A DNA stretch of 24,472 nt, taken from the IMG/VR virus record IMGVR_UViG_3300033993_001058, positions 1 to 24,472 of that record, one strand, 5' to 3'. Under the pieces are notes generated by a model. That model did not search any database and had not been told where the DNA came from. It saw nothing but the letters and a program-made list of their open reading frames with translations. Source of the stretch: a virus. Below, piece by piece: positions 14,552-21,096 of this stretch (positions are counted from its first letter, which is position 1; each line of letters begins with the position of its first letter). Position numbers and translations under genes: made by a program.

Positions 14552-14557
14552 TTTCCC
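14512..14557 (-). promoter_or_regulatory. Programmed -1 ribosomal frameshift signal
   Basis: Read on the - strand: the slippery heptamer G GGA AAC (14557-14551) lies in the zero frame as GGA-AAC, followed by a 6-nt spacer (14550-14545) and a hairpin with 9-bp stem GCCGCCGCG (14544-14536) and CGTGGCGGC (14520-14512; one G-U pair) around a 15-nt loop. Lambda uses the closely similar GGGAAAG at the same place in its G gene. Slippage moves the ribosome into the frame of the second chaperone, bypassing the TAG at 14532-14530, which lies in the hairpin loop. Confidence 0.85.
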
Positions 14558-14865
14558 TCTGCCTTGTCTCCCGCCAGCGCATTGGTGAGAAACGAAGCAA
14601 TGGGCTGGGCAAGAGTGAAGATGCCCGTCTGCACAATGAGCGCCGGGAACTTGTCAGGCACCTTGCCCTCACCCGCGCGGACAGCCTCCGTCACAACCGT
14701 CACAACGTCACGGATGCCGAAATCTTGCTGCCCAAACCGACGCCACAGGGGAATGATCCCCACGCCGGTCTTTTCCTCGATAGCCGCCAGCGCCTCGAAT
14801 GAAGGCCGCATGGTGTAGACAGTGCCCGCGATGGTCACGGGCACGTCGCCGCGTTGTGGGTTCAT
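14530..14865 (-). CDS. Tail assembly chaperone, zero-frame product (TAC_11-like)
   Basis: A 111-residue product beginning MNPQRGDVPVTIAGTVYTMRPSFEALAAIEEKTG. The RGDVPVTIAG..Y.MRPSFEAL..IE layout is that of the gene transfer agent family (Phage_TAC_11, RcGTA gp10 type), small chaperones that coat the tape measure before tube assembly. The C-terminal 20 residues are alanine- and glutamate-rich and hold the slippery site at codons 104-105. The start lies three bases after the major tail protein stop (TAAGCCATG) with no good Shine-Dalgarno, so translation is probably coupled. Most ribosomes should end at the TAG and make this short form, and a minority the 180-residue fusion. Confidence 0.88.
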   Translation of the reverse strand: MNPQRGDVPVTIAGTVYTMRPSFEALAAIEEKTGVGIIPLWRRFGQQDFGIRDVVTVVTEAVRAGEGKVPDKFPALIVQTGIFTLAQPIASFLTNALAGDKAEGNEEAAAQ

Positions 14866-14868
14866 GGC

Positions 14869-15270
14869 TTATGCAATCGCAATCGTGCCGCTGGACTGAA
14901 GCGAAATGTTGTAGGTCTGCTCGCCGTTGTGCTCGCCAGCCGCCTCGAAGGATTCAACCTGGAAGCCCGCAACAATGGTGTCGCCATCGTCGAACACCGC
15001 CGAATAGGTGGCGATCAGGCGATCCTTGACCTGATTGAAAAAGTATTGCGTCTGCGTGCCCGCCTGGAGGATGCCAGCACCCGACAGGGACATTGAGGCC
15101 ACGCCCGCGCTGGGGAGCAGTTCGCGCAGGTTGTTGGCCGAATCCTTCGTGGTTACGTCCACGGTTTCGCCGTTGATGGAAAAGCCAGAAGAACGGAGGC
15201 CTGCAACCGTGGTCGCAGCGGTCCCCGTTCCGATCTTGAGCAGGAAGCTCCGACCAGTTTGTGCAGCCAT
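14869..15270 (-). CDS. Major tail protein (TP901-1/GTA tube family)
   Basis: A 133-residue tube protein beginning AAQTGRSFLLKIGTG, followed by TVAGLRSSGFSINGETVDVT and KDSANNLRELLPSAGVASMSLSGAG, the standard signature of phage major tail proteins that stack in hexameric rings round the tape measure. The C-terminal half (YSAVFDDGDTIVAGFQVESFE, then YNISLQSSGTIAIA) closes the tube fold. No additional Ig-like decoration domain is present. A near-perfect Shine-Dalgarno (AGGAGG, 8 nt before ATG 15270) overlaps the preceding stop, consistent with the high expression required. Confidence 0.93.
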   Translation of the reverse strand: MAAQTGRSFLLKIGTGTAATTVAGLRSSGFSINGETVDVTTKDSANNLRELLPSAGVASMSLSGAGILQAGTQTQYFFNQVKDRLIATYSAVFDDGDTIVAGFQVESFEAAGEHNGEQTYNISLQSSGTIAIA

Positions 15271-15279
15271 GACGGCCTC

Positions 15280-15690
15280 CTAGTTTTGAGTAACGACCCG
15301 AAAGCGTTGAATCCCGTGGTAGGTCAGCCCATCGGGATCAGAGAAAACTTCTGTGAACTCGTGCTCGGAGTTGATGTGCGTGAAGCCGGTCACGGAAAGC
15401 GTGCCCCGGTGGAGCAGCCCGTAAATCGCGGCCTGAATTTGCTTGGTTTCCTTGCGGCCCCGGTAGCGGGACCATGTGTGAAGAACCACCGTGGACTCAA
15501 AGCCCAGTTCGGTTTTGGTGTCGAAGGACTCGCCCGTGCTCTCGCCAATCTCGACGTAAGGGAACGTCGCGGGATCGGTTGAAACCGGCACATGATCGTA
15601 AAGCCGGGTTCCAACCAGGTTGGTGAATGATGTTCCGGCGATCAGTTTAGTGTAAACCGCGCCTTGAACCGCGAGGGATGAATCGCTCAT
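15280..15690 (-). CDS. DUF3168 tail terminator (gp17-like)
   Basis: A 136-residue product linked by ATGA to the HK97 gp10-like gene. The start SSLAVQGAVYTKLIAGT, the RLYDHVPVSTDPATFPYVEIGE block, a VVLHTWSRYRGRKE stretch and the final HGIQRFRVVTQN follow the DUF3168/SPP1 gp17-like pattern. These proteins cap the finished tail tube and dock it onto the head. Length and position between gp10-like and major tail protein are standard. Confidence 0.9.
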   Translation of the reverse strand: MSDSSLAVQGAVYTKLIAGTSFTNLVGTRLYDHVPVSTDPATFPYVEIGESTGESFDTKTELGFESTVVLHTWSRYRGRKETKQIQAAIYGLLHRGTLSVTGFTHINSEHEFTEVFSDPDGLTYHGIQRFRVVTQN

Positions 15691-16127
15691 GTCCGATCCC
15701 TCTTGGCGGCCTGTTTTTGCAGGGCGTTTTTCGCGGCCCTTGCAATTGCCGCGCGGCCACTTGTTTTCCGCGCCCTGAAGGCCGGAAAAAGAAACGGCTT
15801 TGGCTTGCTTCTTTGCGTGCCAAGTTCAACGAAGGCGGCATAAAACGTGCTGACGCCCTTGGCTAACTGCCGCTTCGTGCGCCGAAACACACCAACCCGC
15901 GCCCGCAGGCCCTTGTTGGTGAAGCGGATGCGGATATCGTCCCGCAGCGCGCCCGTTTTCACCGGCACCGCAGATTTTGCTGCTTGCAGAACCGCCTCTG
16001 CCTGCTGCCGGATCACGTCCTTGACGGGCTGCTGCATTTCATCAGGCAGCGTCCGAAGAACGCGGGCCAGGTTCTGGCCGCCACGGATCGTGGCCTTGGC
16101 CTTCACGTTGCTACGCCCCGCTCGCAT
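15687..16127 (-). CDS. HK97 gp10-like tail completion protein
   Basis: A 146-residue basic protein with the HK97 gp10 (PF04883) pattern: ...GGQNLARVLRTLPDEMQ, ...AAKSAVPVKTGALRDDIRI (55-70), then FYAAFVELGTQRSKPKPFLFPAFRAR. The VKTGxLR and ELGT..xxPxPFLxPA segments are diagnostic. It completes the head-tail interface. It overlaps the end of the head-closure gene by 25 bp. The C-terminus is strongly basic (KNALQKQAAKRDR), perhaps contacting DNA in the connector channel. Confidence 0.92.
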   Translation of the reverse strand: MRAGRSNVKAKATIRGGQNLARVLRTLPDEMQQPVKDVIRQQAEAVLQAAKSAVPVKTGALRDDIRIRFTNKGLRARVGVFRRTKRQLAKGVSTFYAAFVELGTQRSKPKPFLFPAFRARKTSGRAAIARAAKNALQKQAAKRDRT

Positions 16128-16435
16128 GTCAGTTGCAGGAAGCGGTCGCGCTCTTCCTCGCAGATAACCGCGCGGATGTTAAAATTAATGCTGTTCCAGA
16201 CCAGACGCATACCCGGCACCACGTCTGAGCAATAGCGGATGGTGATTCGCGTGTTGACAACGCCTTGCAGCTTGTCGGCCTCGATCTGCTCGCGACCGGA
16301 AAGCGGTTCAACCTTGGCCCAGACCGTCGCCACGTCAGACCACGCCAGAACCTGCCCACCGTAGCCGTCAGCCGTGTTGCTTTCCTGCTGAAGCGTCACC
16401 CGCTCCCGCATTTTGCCAAGCCCCGGAAGCCGCAT
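16103..16435 (-). CDS. Head closure / head-tail adaptor protein
   Basis: A 110-residue product of the SPP1 gp16-like phage head-tail joining family (PF05521). The pattern LGKMRERVTLQQES, DGYGGQVLAWSDVATVWAKVEPLSGRE and ITIRYCSDVVPGMRLVW matches closely. The protein forms a ring that seals the filled head below the adaptor. The start overlaps the stop of the connector gene by one base (TAATG). Length is typical. Confidence 0.92.
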   Translation of the reverse strand: MRLPGLGKMRERVTLQQESNTADGYGGQVLAWSDVATVWAKVEPLSGREQIEADKLQGVVNTRITIRYCSDVVPGMRLVWNSINFNIRAVICEEERDRFLQLTCERGVAT

Positions 16436-17001
16436 TAGCGCAACGTCATAATGCGGTAGGGATACAGCAGCATTTCGGCAAACTTGGGCACGTCGCCCTC
16501 GCCGCGATGCTCATTCAGCGCCGCCGCCGCCTCTTTAATGCCAACCTTGATGCCTTCCGGCACGTCGCCAGCCGTCCCGTAGCCCGCCGTGTAGCGGATG
16601 GTGACTGCGTTGAAATAGTCGTCATCCTCGTCAGGCCACAGCCCATTCGGGACCGGGCGCAGGCGCGCAGGCTCTTTGTTCGTGTCCAGTTGGTAGCTGG
16701 TCCCGGCCCATGTCCCCGTTCCGCCGCCCAACGTTCGGTAGGTTACGGAGTCCACGGACTGCACGGGCCCATGCAGCAATTCAAACCAGTCGTTTGACCC
16801 ATCGGGAAACGCCGGGGCCGTGTATTCCCACGTCCCTGTCAGAAGCGTCCGGCCAAGGAGTTGTTCTGCCCATGTCGCAGCCGACAGGTTGACCGCATCA
16901 AGCAGCGTGTTGTCTGCCGAGCCGTCGATTTTGAGCCAGGTCTTCAGTTCGTCCCGCGTGACGGGGCTGGTTCCGGCGGCTGACAACTGCTTGTAGGTCA
17001 T
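16435..17001 (-). CDS. Head-tail connector (gp6-like / phiE125 gp8 family)
   Basis: A 188-residue adaptor that binds under the portal ring. It begins with SPVTRDELKTWLKIDGSADNTLLDAVNLSAATWAEQLLGRTLL, the usual two-helix start of gp6-like proteins, has the family's middle beta-domain (PVQSVDSVTYRTLGG) and ends with AVTIRYTAGYGTAGDVPEGIKVGIKEAAAALNEHRG. It overlaps the preceding small gene by ATGA and the next by one base. Confidence 0.93.
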   Translation of the reverse strand: MTYKQLSAAGTSPVTRDELKTWLKIDGSADNTLLDAVNLSAATWAEQLLGRTLLTGTWEYTAPAFPDGSNDWFELLHGPVQSVDSVTYRTLGGGTGTWAGTSYQLDTNKEPARLRPVPNGLWPDEDDDYFNAVTIRYTAGYGTAGDVPEGIKVGIKEAAAALNEHRGEGDVPKFAEMLLYPYRIMTLR

Positions 17002-17174
17002 GCCGCCCCCTTGCGCTCATAGCCGCGCACAACCCGCGTTTCATACTCGACGACTTCCAGCACGCCGCGCTGGATCAGCGGCAGCGCCCGCATCGGGGCC
17101 ATGTCCGCTTCGTCGCCAACCGATAGCCCGTCCTCGGCTAGCGCCGGGTCAGGCCACAATACTTTGATTCGCAT
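16998..17174 (-). CDS. Small protein before the head-tail connector
   Basis: A 58-residue product from ATG 17174 (MRIKVLWPDPALAEDG). A longer frame to 17348 re-reads the glycosyltransferase gene and is not supported. The layout, a short beta-strand, a GLSVGDEADM turn and LIQRGVLEVVEYE, resembles small proteins found beside connector genes in many siphoviruses, with no assigned role. It overlaps the end of the glycosyltransferase gene by 26 bp and the connector start by ATGA, which argues that both flanking genes are transcribed with it. Confidence 0.65.
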   Translation of the reverse strand: MRIKVLWPDPALAEDGLSVGDEADMAPMRALPLIQRGVLEVVEYETRVVRGYERKGAA

Positions 17175-18537
17175 GTTCCAGAATGGCGAGAATCGCCTGA
17201 ATGTAATCTGCCGGAGGAACAGCAGCCGCACAGGCCGCCGCGCCGGTTTCCTTGTCGATGGGACACGTTCCCGCATCCTTGTGGTGCAGCCGGTGGCACG
17301 GGTGGCAAGGCACCTGTGGGACCAACGCAACTGCGTTCTTCCAATCATCCGTCAGGTTCGACGGGGCCGAATGACTTAGTAGGCAAACCTTGGGCACGTC
17401 TTCCATGCTCACGGCGTTCAAGATGCCCGTCTCAGGGCCGATGACGAGGGACGCTTTCTGCGCCAGCGCCATCACCTGCGACATGGTTTTATCGCCAACG
17501 ACCGAATCAACCCGCTCCTTGGTGCCGTGATACTCGATCACGCTATCAAGAATGACCGCCTCTAGGTCGCGCGCATCCGGGCCGCCCGCAAGGACAATGC
17601 GGAAGGACGTGTGCGCCAGTAGCTGCGTCACTACCTTGTGCATGTGCGGGTGCCACTTGTAGTAAGCGGAACCCCGCAAAACGACCATGACGAACGGGCC
17701 GAGGCGATCCGTTGTCTCTTTTGCCCATGCCGCATCATCCGGCGATGGGTAGAACTTCACCCGGTAGGGGCCAGGAACCCCGGCAAGCAGGTGATGGTCC
17801 GCAAGATAGGAGCCGCCAAACGCCCGCCGCCGCTGATCGTCCGGCCACCAATATTCGCTGTGCCACGCTTGCGGGAGGGTGCGCCCTTCAACCGCGTTGG
17901 TCAGGTTGATAACGTGATCGAAGCGGCTGGAAATTGCTCTCCAGTAGGGGCTCATTTCGTCGTCGCCAACCTGCTTGTCGCCAAGCGCCACTACCTCGTC
18001 AATGTGCGGATCGAAGCGCATGATCTCCGCGCCCCGGTCATGCGAATAAAAGCTAATCTTGTAGCCTTGCTCCTTAAGGCCCGGCAGCACAGACGACGCC
18101 ATGATGGCATCGCCAAACGCGCCAGACCTAAACACCAGGCACCGCTTCGCCTCACCCTTGCCCCACGGGACGTAATGCCATGCGCCAGCGTCCCGGTGAA
18201 TGACGATGAAGGCGTGGCCCTCAATCAAGTCATCCTCAACGCAGCGCCAGCCCGGAGCCTTCAGGGCCTCCAGTACATCTTCGCGCGTGACCCGCGCGCC
18301 CGGTGCATCGTGATACCGAACGTCAGGTATCCAGCAAATCAAGGTGTGGCACTGGTCGCGCCAACCCTGCAAAGTCTCTTTCCACAGCGCTCCCGCCTGA
18401 AGCACCGTTGCGTCTGCAAACACCGTCTGCACGGGCCGCATACTTGCGGGGAACTCAGGGCGCGGCTCAGTGGGTGTCACCACTTGCTGACGGCTCATAT
18501 ACCGGAGCCCCAGCCACCAGCCTGTCGGCTTTATCAT
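17149..18537 (-). CDS. GT9-like glycosyltransferase inserted in the head module
   Basis: A 462-residue GT-B glycosyltransferase of the heptosyltransferase (GT9) type. Landmarks: FRSGAFGDAIMASSVLPGL (136-154), the nucleotide-sugar domain start, RIVLAGGPDARDLE (313-326), and ASLVIGPETGILN (362-374), the sugar-nucleotide binding signature, followed by PKVCLLSHSAPSN. Cysteines at 411, 414, 425 and 436 could bind a metal. Residues 35-115 (…QAGALWKETLQGW, ICWIPDVRYHD, TREDVLEALKAPGW) form an extra N-terminal domain, vaguely like the end of a class I methyltransferase. ATG 18537 has no Shine-Dalgarno and sits at the end of a terminator; MSRQQ (residue 14) is an alternative start. Such enzymes could glycosylate virion proteins or host LPS; the target is unknown. 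Confidence 0.82.
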   Translation of the reverse strand: MIKPTGWWLGLRYMSRQQVVTPTEPRPEFPASMRPVQTVFADATVLQAGALWKETLQGWRDQCHTLICWIPDVRYHDAPGARVTREDVLEALKAPGWRCVEDDLIEGHAFIVIHRDAGAWHYVPWGKGEAKRCLVFRSGAFGDAIMASSVLPGLKEQGYKISFYSHDRGAEIMRFDPHIDEVVALGDKQVGDDEMSPYWRAISSRFDHVINLTNAVEGRTLPQAWHSEYWWPDDQRRRAFGGSYLADHHLLAGVPGPYRVKFYPSPDDAAWAKETTDRLGPFVMVVLRGSAYYKWHPHMHKVVTQLLAHTSFRIVLAGGPDARDLEAVILDSVIEYHGTKERVDSVVGDKTMSQVMALAQKASLVIGPETGILNAVSMEDVPKVCLLSHSAPSNLTDDWKNAVALVPQVPCHPCHRLHHKDAGTCPIDKETGAAACAAAVPPADYIQAILAILEHANQSIVA

Positions 18538-18539
18538 GC

Positions 18540-18571
18540 AAAAAGTTCGGGGGTGAGTTGCCCCACCCCCG
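18540..18571 (-). terminator. Intrinsic terminator after the capsid-associated gene
   Basis: On the - strand a perfect 8-bp GC-rich stem (CGGGGGTG at 18571-18564 and its complement at 18555-18548, 8-nt loop) is followed by AACTTTTT. It lies 15 bp after the stop of the 18586-18966 gene. The T-run ends two bases before the ATG of the glycosyltransferase, so it must act either as a partial terminator or as an attenuator for the rest of the late operon. Confidence 0.75.
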
Positions 18572-18585
18572 TCACTGGTTTGAGG

Positions 18586-18966
18586 TTACGAGAGCGGCGT
18601 GCGGGCCGGGTGGCCGCGCAGGATCACGAAGCTGGCGTCCATCGTGCCGCCAGCCTGCGTGAACACGCCGCGCAGGTAACGATTGTCACCCTTGTAGCCG
18701 ACGCGAACGGTGGACGTGCCCGCCGTGATCGCGGCAAACGCGCCGTCGAGATCGCCCGTGCCGACAGCGGCGTAGGTCGTGCCGTCAGCCGAGTCTTCAA
18801 GCGACGGCGTGATGGTGCCGCCAGCTTTTGCGCCGACCGAGACATAGGCCGCCGCGCTTTCATAACCGCGCAGGTCAACGGCAGAGCCGGTGCCCGAAGC
18901 GGTGCGAGCCACAGGAAGGAACGTGTCAACCACGTCCACCTTGCTCTTGAGATCGAATTTTGCCAT
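18586..18966 (-). CDS. Probable capsid-associated (decoration-like) protein
   Basis: A 126-residue product beginning AKFDLKSKVDVVDTFLPVARTASGTGSAVDLRGYESAA. It is beta-rich throughout and ends with YKGDNRYLRGVFTQAGG and FVILRGHPARTPLS. This layout (N-terminal DLK..VDVV, central ED.AD.TTYAAV.TGDL, GY.G..RYLR) recurs directly downstream of HK97-type capsid genes in many alphaproteobacterial phages. I place it as a head-associated protein from that context; decoration or head-fibre function has not been shown here. A GAAGGGA Shine-Dalgarno precedes ATG 18966. It is followed by a strong terminator, so it is coexpressed with the capsid. Confidence 0.65.
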   Translation of the reverse strand: MAKFDLKSKVDVVDTFLPVARTASGTGSAVDLRGYESAAAYVSVGAKAGGTITPSLEDSADGTTYAAVGTGDLDGAFAAITAGTSTVRVGYKGDNRYLRGVFTQAGGTMDASFVILRGHPARTPLS

Positions 18967-18998
18967 GGGATTGTCCCTTCAGAAGAGATGAGGCGAGT

Positions 18999-19020
18999 GG
19001 GGCGAGCCGAAGCCCGCCCC
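18999..19020 (-). other. UUCG-loop hairpin after the capsid gene
   Basis: In the 62-bp gap between capsid and capsid-associated genes, the - strand can form a 9-bp stem GGGGCGGGC/GCUCGCCCC (one G-U) closed by a UUCG tetraloop, one of the most stable RNA loops. No T-run follows, so it is not a typical terminator. It may protect the 3' end of capsid mRNA or slow polymerase. Confidence 0.6.
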
Positions 19021-19028
19021 GTCCTGCG

Positions 19029-20393
19029 TTACGAACCGAACTTCAGGAACTTGATCGCCTCGAAGTGGATGACATCGCCGCCGACGCGCTTGGTGGCGTA
19101 CAGGCCCACGTAGGGCTTGTTCGTCAGGTTGTCGCGCGTCACGCGGATGCCGATGCGGTCCACCACCTGGTAGCCGCGACGGAAGTTGCCGAACGCCACA
19201 GCCAGAGCATCGGTCGTGGTGTAGGCGTCCATGTCTTCCATCTCGACAATCGAATGGCCGAAGAGCGATCCCGAGTATGGGTTCACTTCAGCCGCGCCGT
19301 TGTTGGCCATATTCGGCAGCCAGATGAAGCCACCGGCTGCGTCCTTCAACTGACGGACGCCCGCAAGGGTCGTCTTGCTCATGGCCCACACCGCGCCCGG
19401 ACGGTAGCCCGTGCGCAGCTTGAACATGGTCTGGATCAGCTTTTCCGCACCCGTCGAGGACGTGCCGAAGGAGCCGTTGGTGCCCGTCGCGACGTGCTCC
19501 ATCGTGCCCCAGCCGCGAGAACTGTCGGCAGTGGCAGCGGTTGGATAGGTCGTGAAACCACGGGGACGCTTGGGCGTGTTGCCGGACACGAACGCGGTGG
19601 ACTCCGTGAGTGCGAAGTCTTCCGCGATCTTGCCCGCCATCCATGCTTCCACGTCCACGGCGGCGTCGTCGATCAGGTCTTGGGTGGCCTGCGGGAACGA
19701 ATACATCTCCCGCACCGGGATTTCCCATTCGCCCAACTGCGCCGTGGTGGTGGCCGAACGCGACTCCGCTTCACCGACCCACGAAGCGTCAGTGCGCTGG
19801 ATATCGCGAAGGCCCTTCAGGCTCGCCGTGCTGATCGACTGCACGGAGGCAATCGCGCGAACCGGCGAACTGTCACGCAGGACGGTCGCGATCTGGCCGG
19901 TCATGTCCGGGTGTACCAGATAGCCGCCATCCGGGCCGACGCCGACCGACATGGCTTTGAGCGCGATGGACTCTTCCGAGGACAGCCCCTCATGGCCACG
20001 GCGGACGAACGACTCAAACGCCTTACGGTAGGTGCGGTAGGCGTCCACTTCGACCTTGGGAGCCTGCTTGCCCTTCTCGGCAAACGCGGCATCAAGAACG
20101 CCCTGGAACTCGCCAACCGACTTCATCTCGGCTTCGTCCGCCTTCTGGCCAAAGCCGGGGCGGTTCATCTTCGCCTCAATGGCTTCAGCCGCTTCCTTTG
20201 CAGCCTTGGCTTCCTTGATAGCGACGTTAGCCGTTTCGGTCAGGCCGGTGACGGCATCAGCCGCCTTGTTCAGCTTGTCGAGCACGACCGGATCGACAAT
20301 GCCCTTCTTCAGGTCCGCCAGTTTCTGGTTGACGGCTTCACGTTCGGCCGCAATGGCCTGATCGCGCTCTGCGAGCGCGGCGTTGATATCCAT
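19029..20393 (-). CDS. Major capsid protein, HK97 fold
   Basis: A 454-residue HK97-type capsid protein (PF05065). Residues about 1-75 are alternating charged helices (AALAERDQAIAAEREAV, KAAKEAAEAIEAKM), the delta-domain scaffold later removed by the prohead protease. The SIALKAMSVGVGPDGGYLVHPDMTG block (142-166) marks the start of the mature shell domain; cleavage probably lies upstream of it. The E-loop, P-domain and A-domain follow, with RTGYRPGAVWAMSKTTL and the final FEAIKFLKFGS. A Shine-Dalgarno AAGGGG precedes ATG 20393. Whether the shell is cross-linked, as in HK97, cannot be told from sequence alone. Confidence 0.96.
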   Translation of the reverse strand: MDINAALAERDQAIAAEREAVNQKLADLKKGIVDPVVLDKLNKAADAVTGLTETANVAIKEAKAAKEAAEAIEAKMNRPGFGQKADEAEMKSVGEFQGVLDAAFAEKGKQAPKVEVDAYRTYRKAFESFVRRGHEGLSSEESIALKAMSVGVGPDGGYLVHPDMTGQIATVLRDSSPVRAIASVQSISTASLKGLRDIQRTDASWVGEAESRSATTTAQLGEWEIPVREMYSFPQATQDLIDDAAVDVEAWMAGKIAEDFALTESTAFVSGNTPKRPRGFTTYPTAATADSSRGWGTMEHVATGTNGSFGTSSTGAEKLIQTMFKLRTGYRPGAVWAMSKTTLAGVRQLKDAAGGFIWLPNMANNGAAEVNPYSGSLFGHSIVEMEDMDAYTTTDALAVAFGNFRRGYQVVDRIGIRVTRDNLTNKPYVGLYATKRVGGDVIHFEAIKFLKFGS

Positions 20394-20405
20394 GGGATGA
20401 CCCCT

Positions 20406-21092
20406 TTAGTTGGACGATTTCAGACGTGCGGCGCTGGCTTGCAGTGCCGCGATGACTGCCGACTCGTCCTCGTCCCGAGGTTCCGCGTGGCTTTTGAAGC
20501 CGCGTTCCGCGATAGCGCGGGCTGCGGCGTGCGAGTAGCCCCCTTCGTCCCGAAGGAAGGATTCAAACTCGCGAATGGATTTAAAGCGGCCCTTCACGTC
20601 CGAAACGCGCGCCTTGTCGTTGGCGGGAAACGTGACGAGAGACACTTCCAGAAGATCGACCTTCTTGAGCGTGCGCCGGGGCTCTTCCGGCTTGCTCCGC
20701 ATGGACCACTCTTTCGGGATAAACCCGATGGACAGGCCAGTAATTGCCGGACGCGGCGTCATCTTCAGCAGCGCATAAGCTTCGCGCCCGCGCTCCGTTT
20801 CCGCCAGCTTGCCGGTGATCTTGAGTCCGTAACCGTCTTCAGCCATCTCGGTCCAGATGCCGATAGGCGTCATATCGTCGGCAGCGCCCATGAAGCCGCC
20901 GTGCTGCAACAGCATCGCGGGCCACTGGTCATTGCGCTTGGCATAGGCCAGCGTGTCGGCAAACGCGCCCGGCTGGATCACGTCGCCGTAAGAATCAATG
21001 TTGCCAAACACTGCGCCGTAGCCAGTGAAGGACATGGCTTCGCCGTCCCCCGCGAGTTTGACTTCGCGAAGGCCAAAGGCCGAATGCTGCAT
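20406..21092 (-). CDS. HK97-type prohead protease
   Basis: A 228-residue serine protease of the HK97/U35 family (PF04586), cleaving capsid delta domains during maturation. The catalytic pair is present: H64 in MLLQHGG and S121 in ITGLSIGF. The start with FTGYGAVFGNIDSYGDVIQPGAF is diagnostic of the family. The C-terminal section after about 175 (RFKSIREFESFLRDEGG, ERGFKSHAEPRDEDES) is the helical, charged scaffold-like tail. It begins four bases after the portal stop and ends 12 bp before the capsid gene, the canonical portal-protease-capsid order. Confidence 0.95.
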   Translation of the reverse strand: MQHSAFGLREVKLAGDGEAMSFTGYGAVFGNIDSYGDVIQPGAFADTLAYAKRNDQWPAMLLQHGGFMGAADDMTPIGIWTEMAEDGYGLKITGKLAETERGREAYALLKMTPRPAITGLSIGFIPKEWSMRSKPEEPRRTLKKVDLLEVSLVTFPANDKARVSDVKGRFKSIREFESFLRDEGGYSHAAARAIAERGFKSHAEPRDEDESAVIAALQASAARLKSSN

Positions 21093-21096
21093 GGCG

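Noticed and set aside
14424-14672. 82-codon frame on the - strand overlapping both chaperones
   Set aside because: It lies in the third phase, is arginine/serine-rich, and conflicts with the two recognised chaperone frames.
17638-19113. Open frame of 491 codons on the + strand
   Set aside because: It runs antisense through the glycosyltransferase and across the terminator and the capsid-associated gene; composition is that of a shadow frame.
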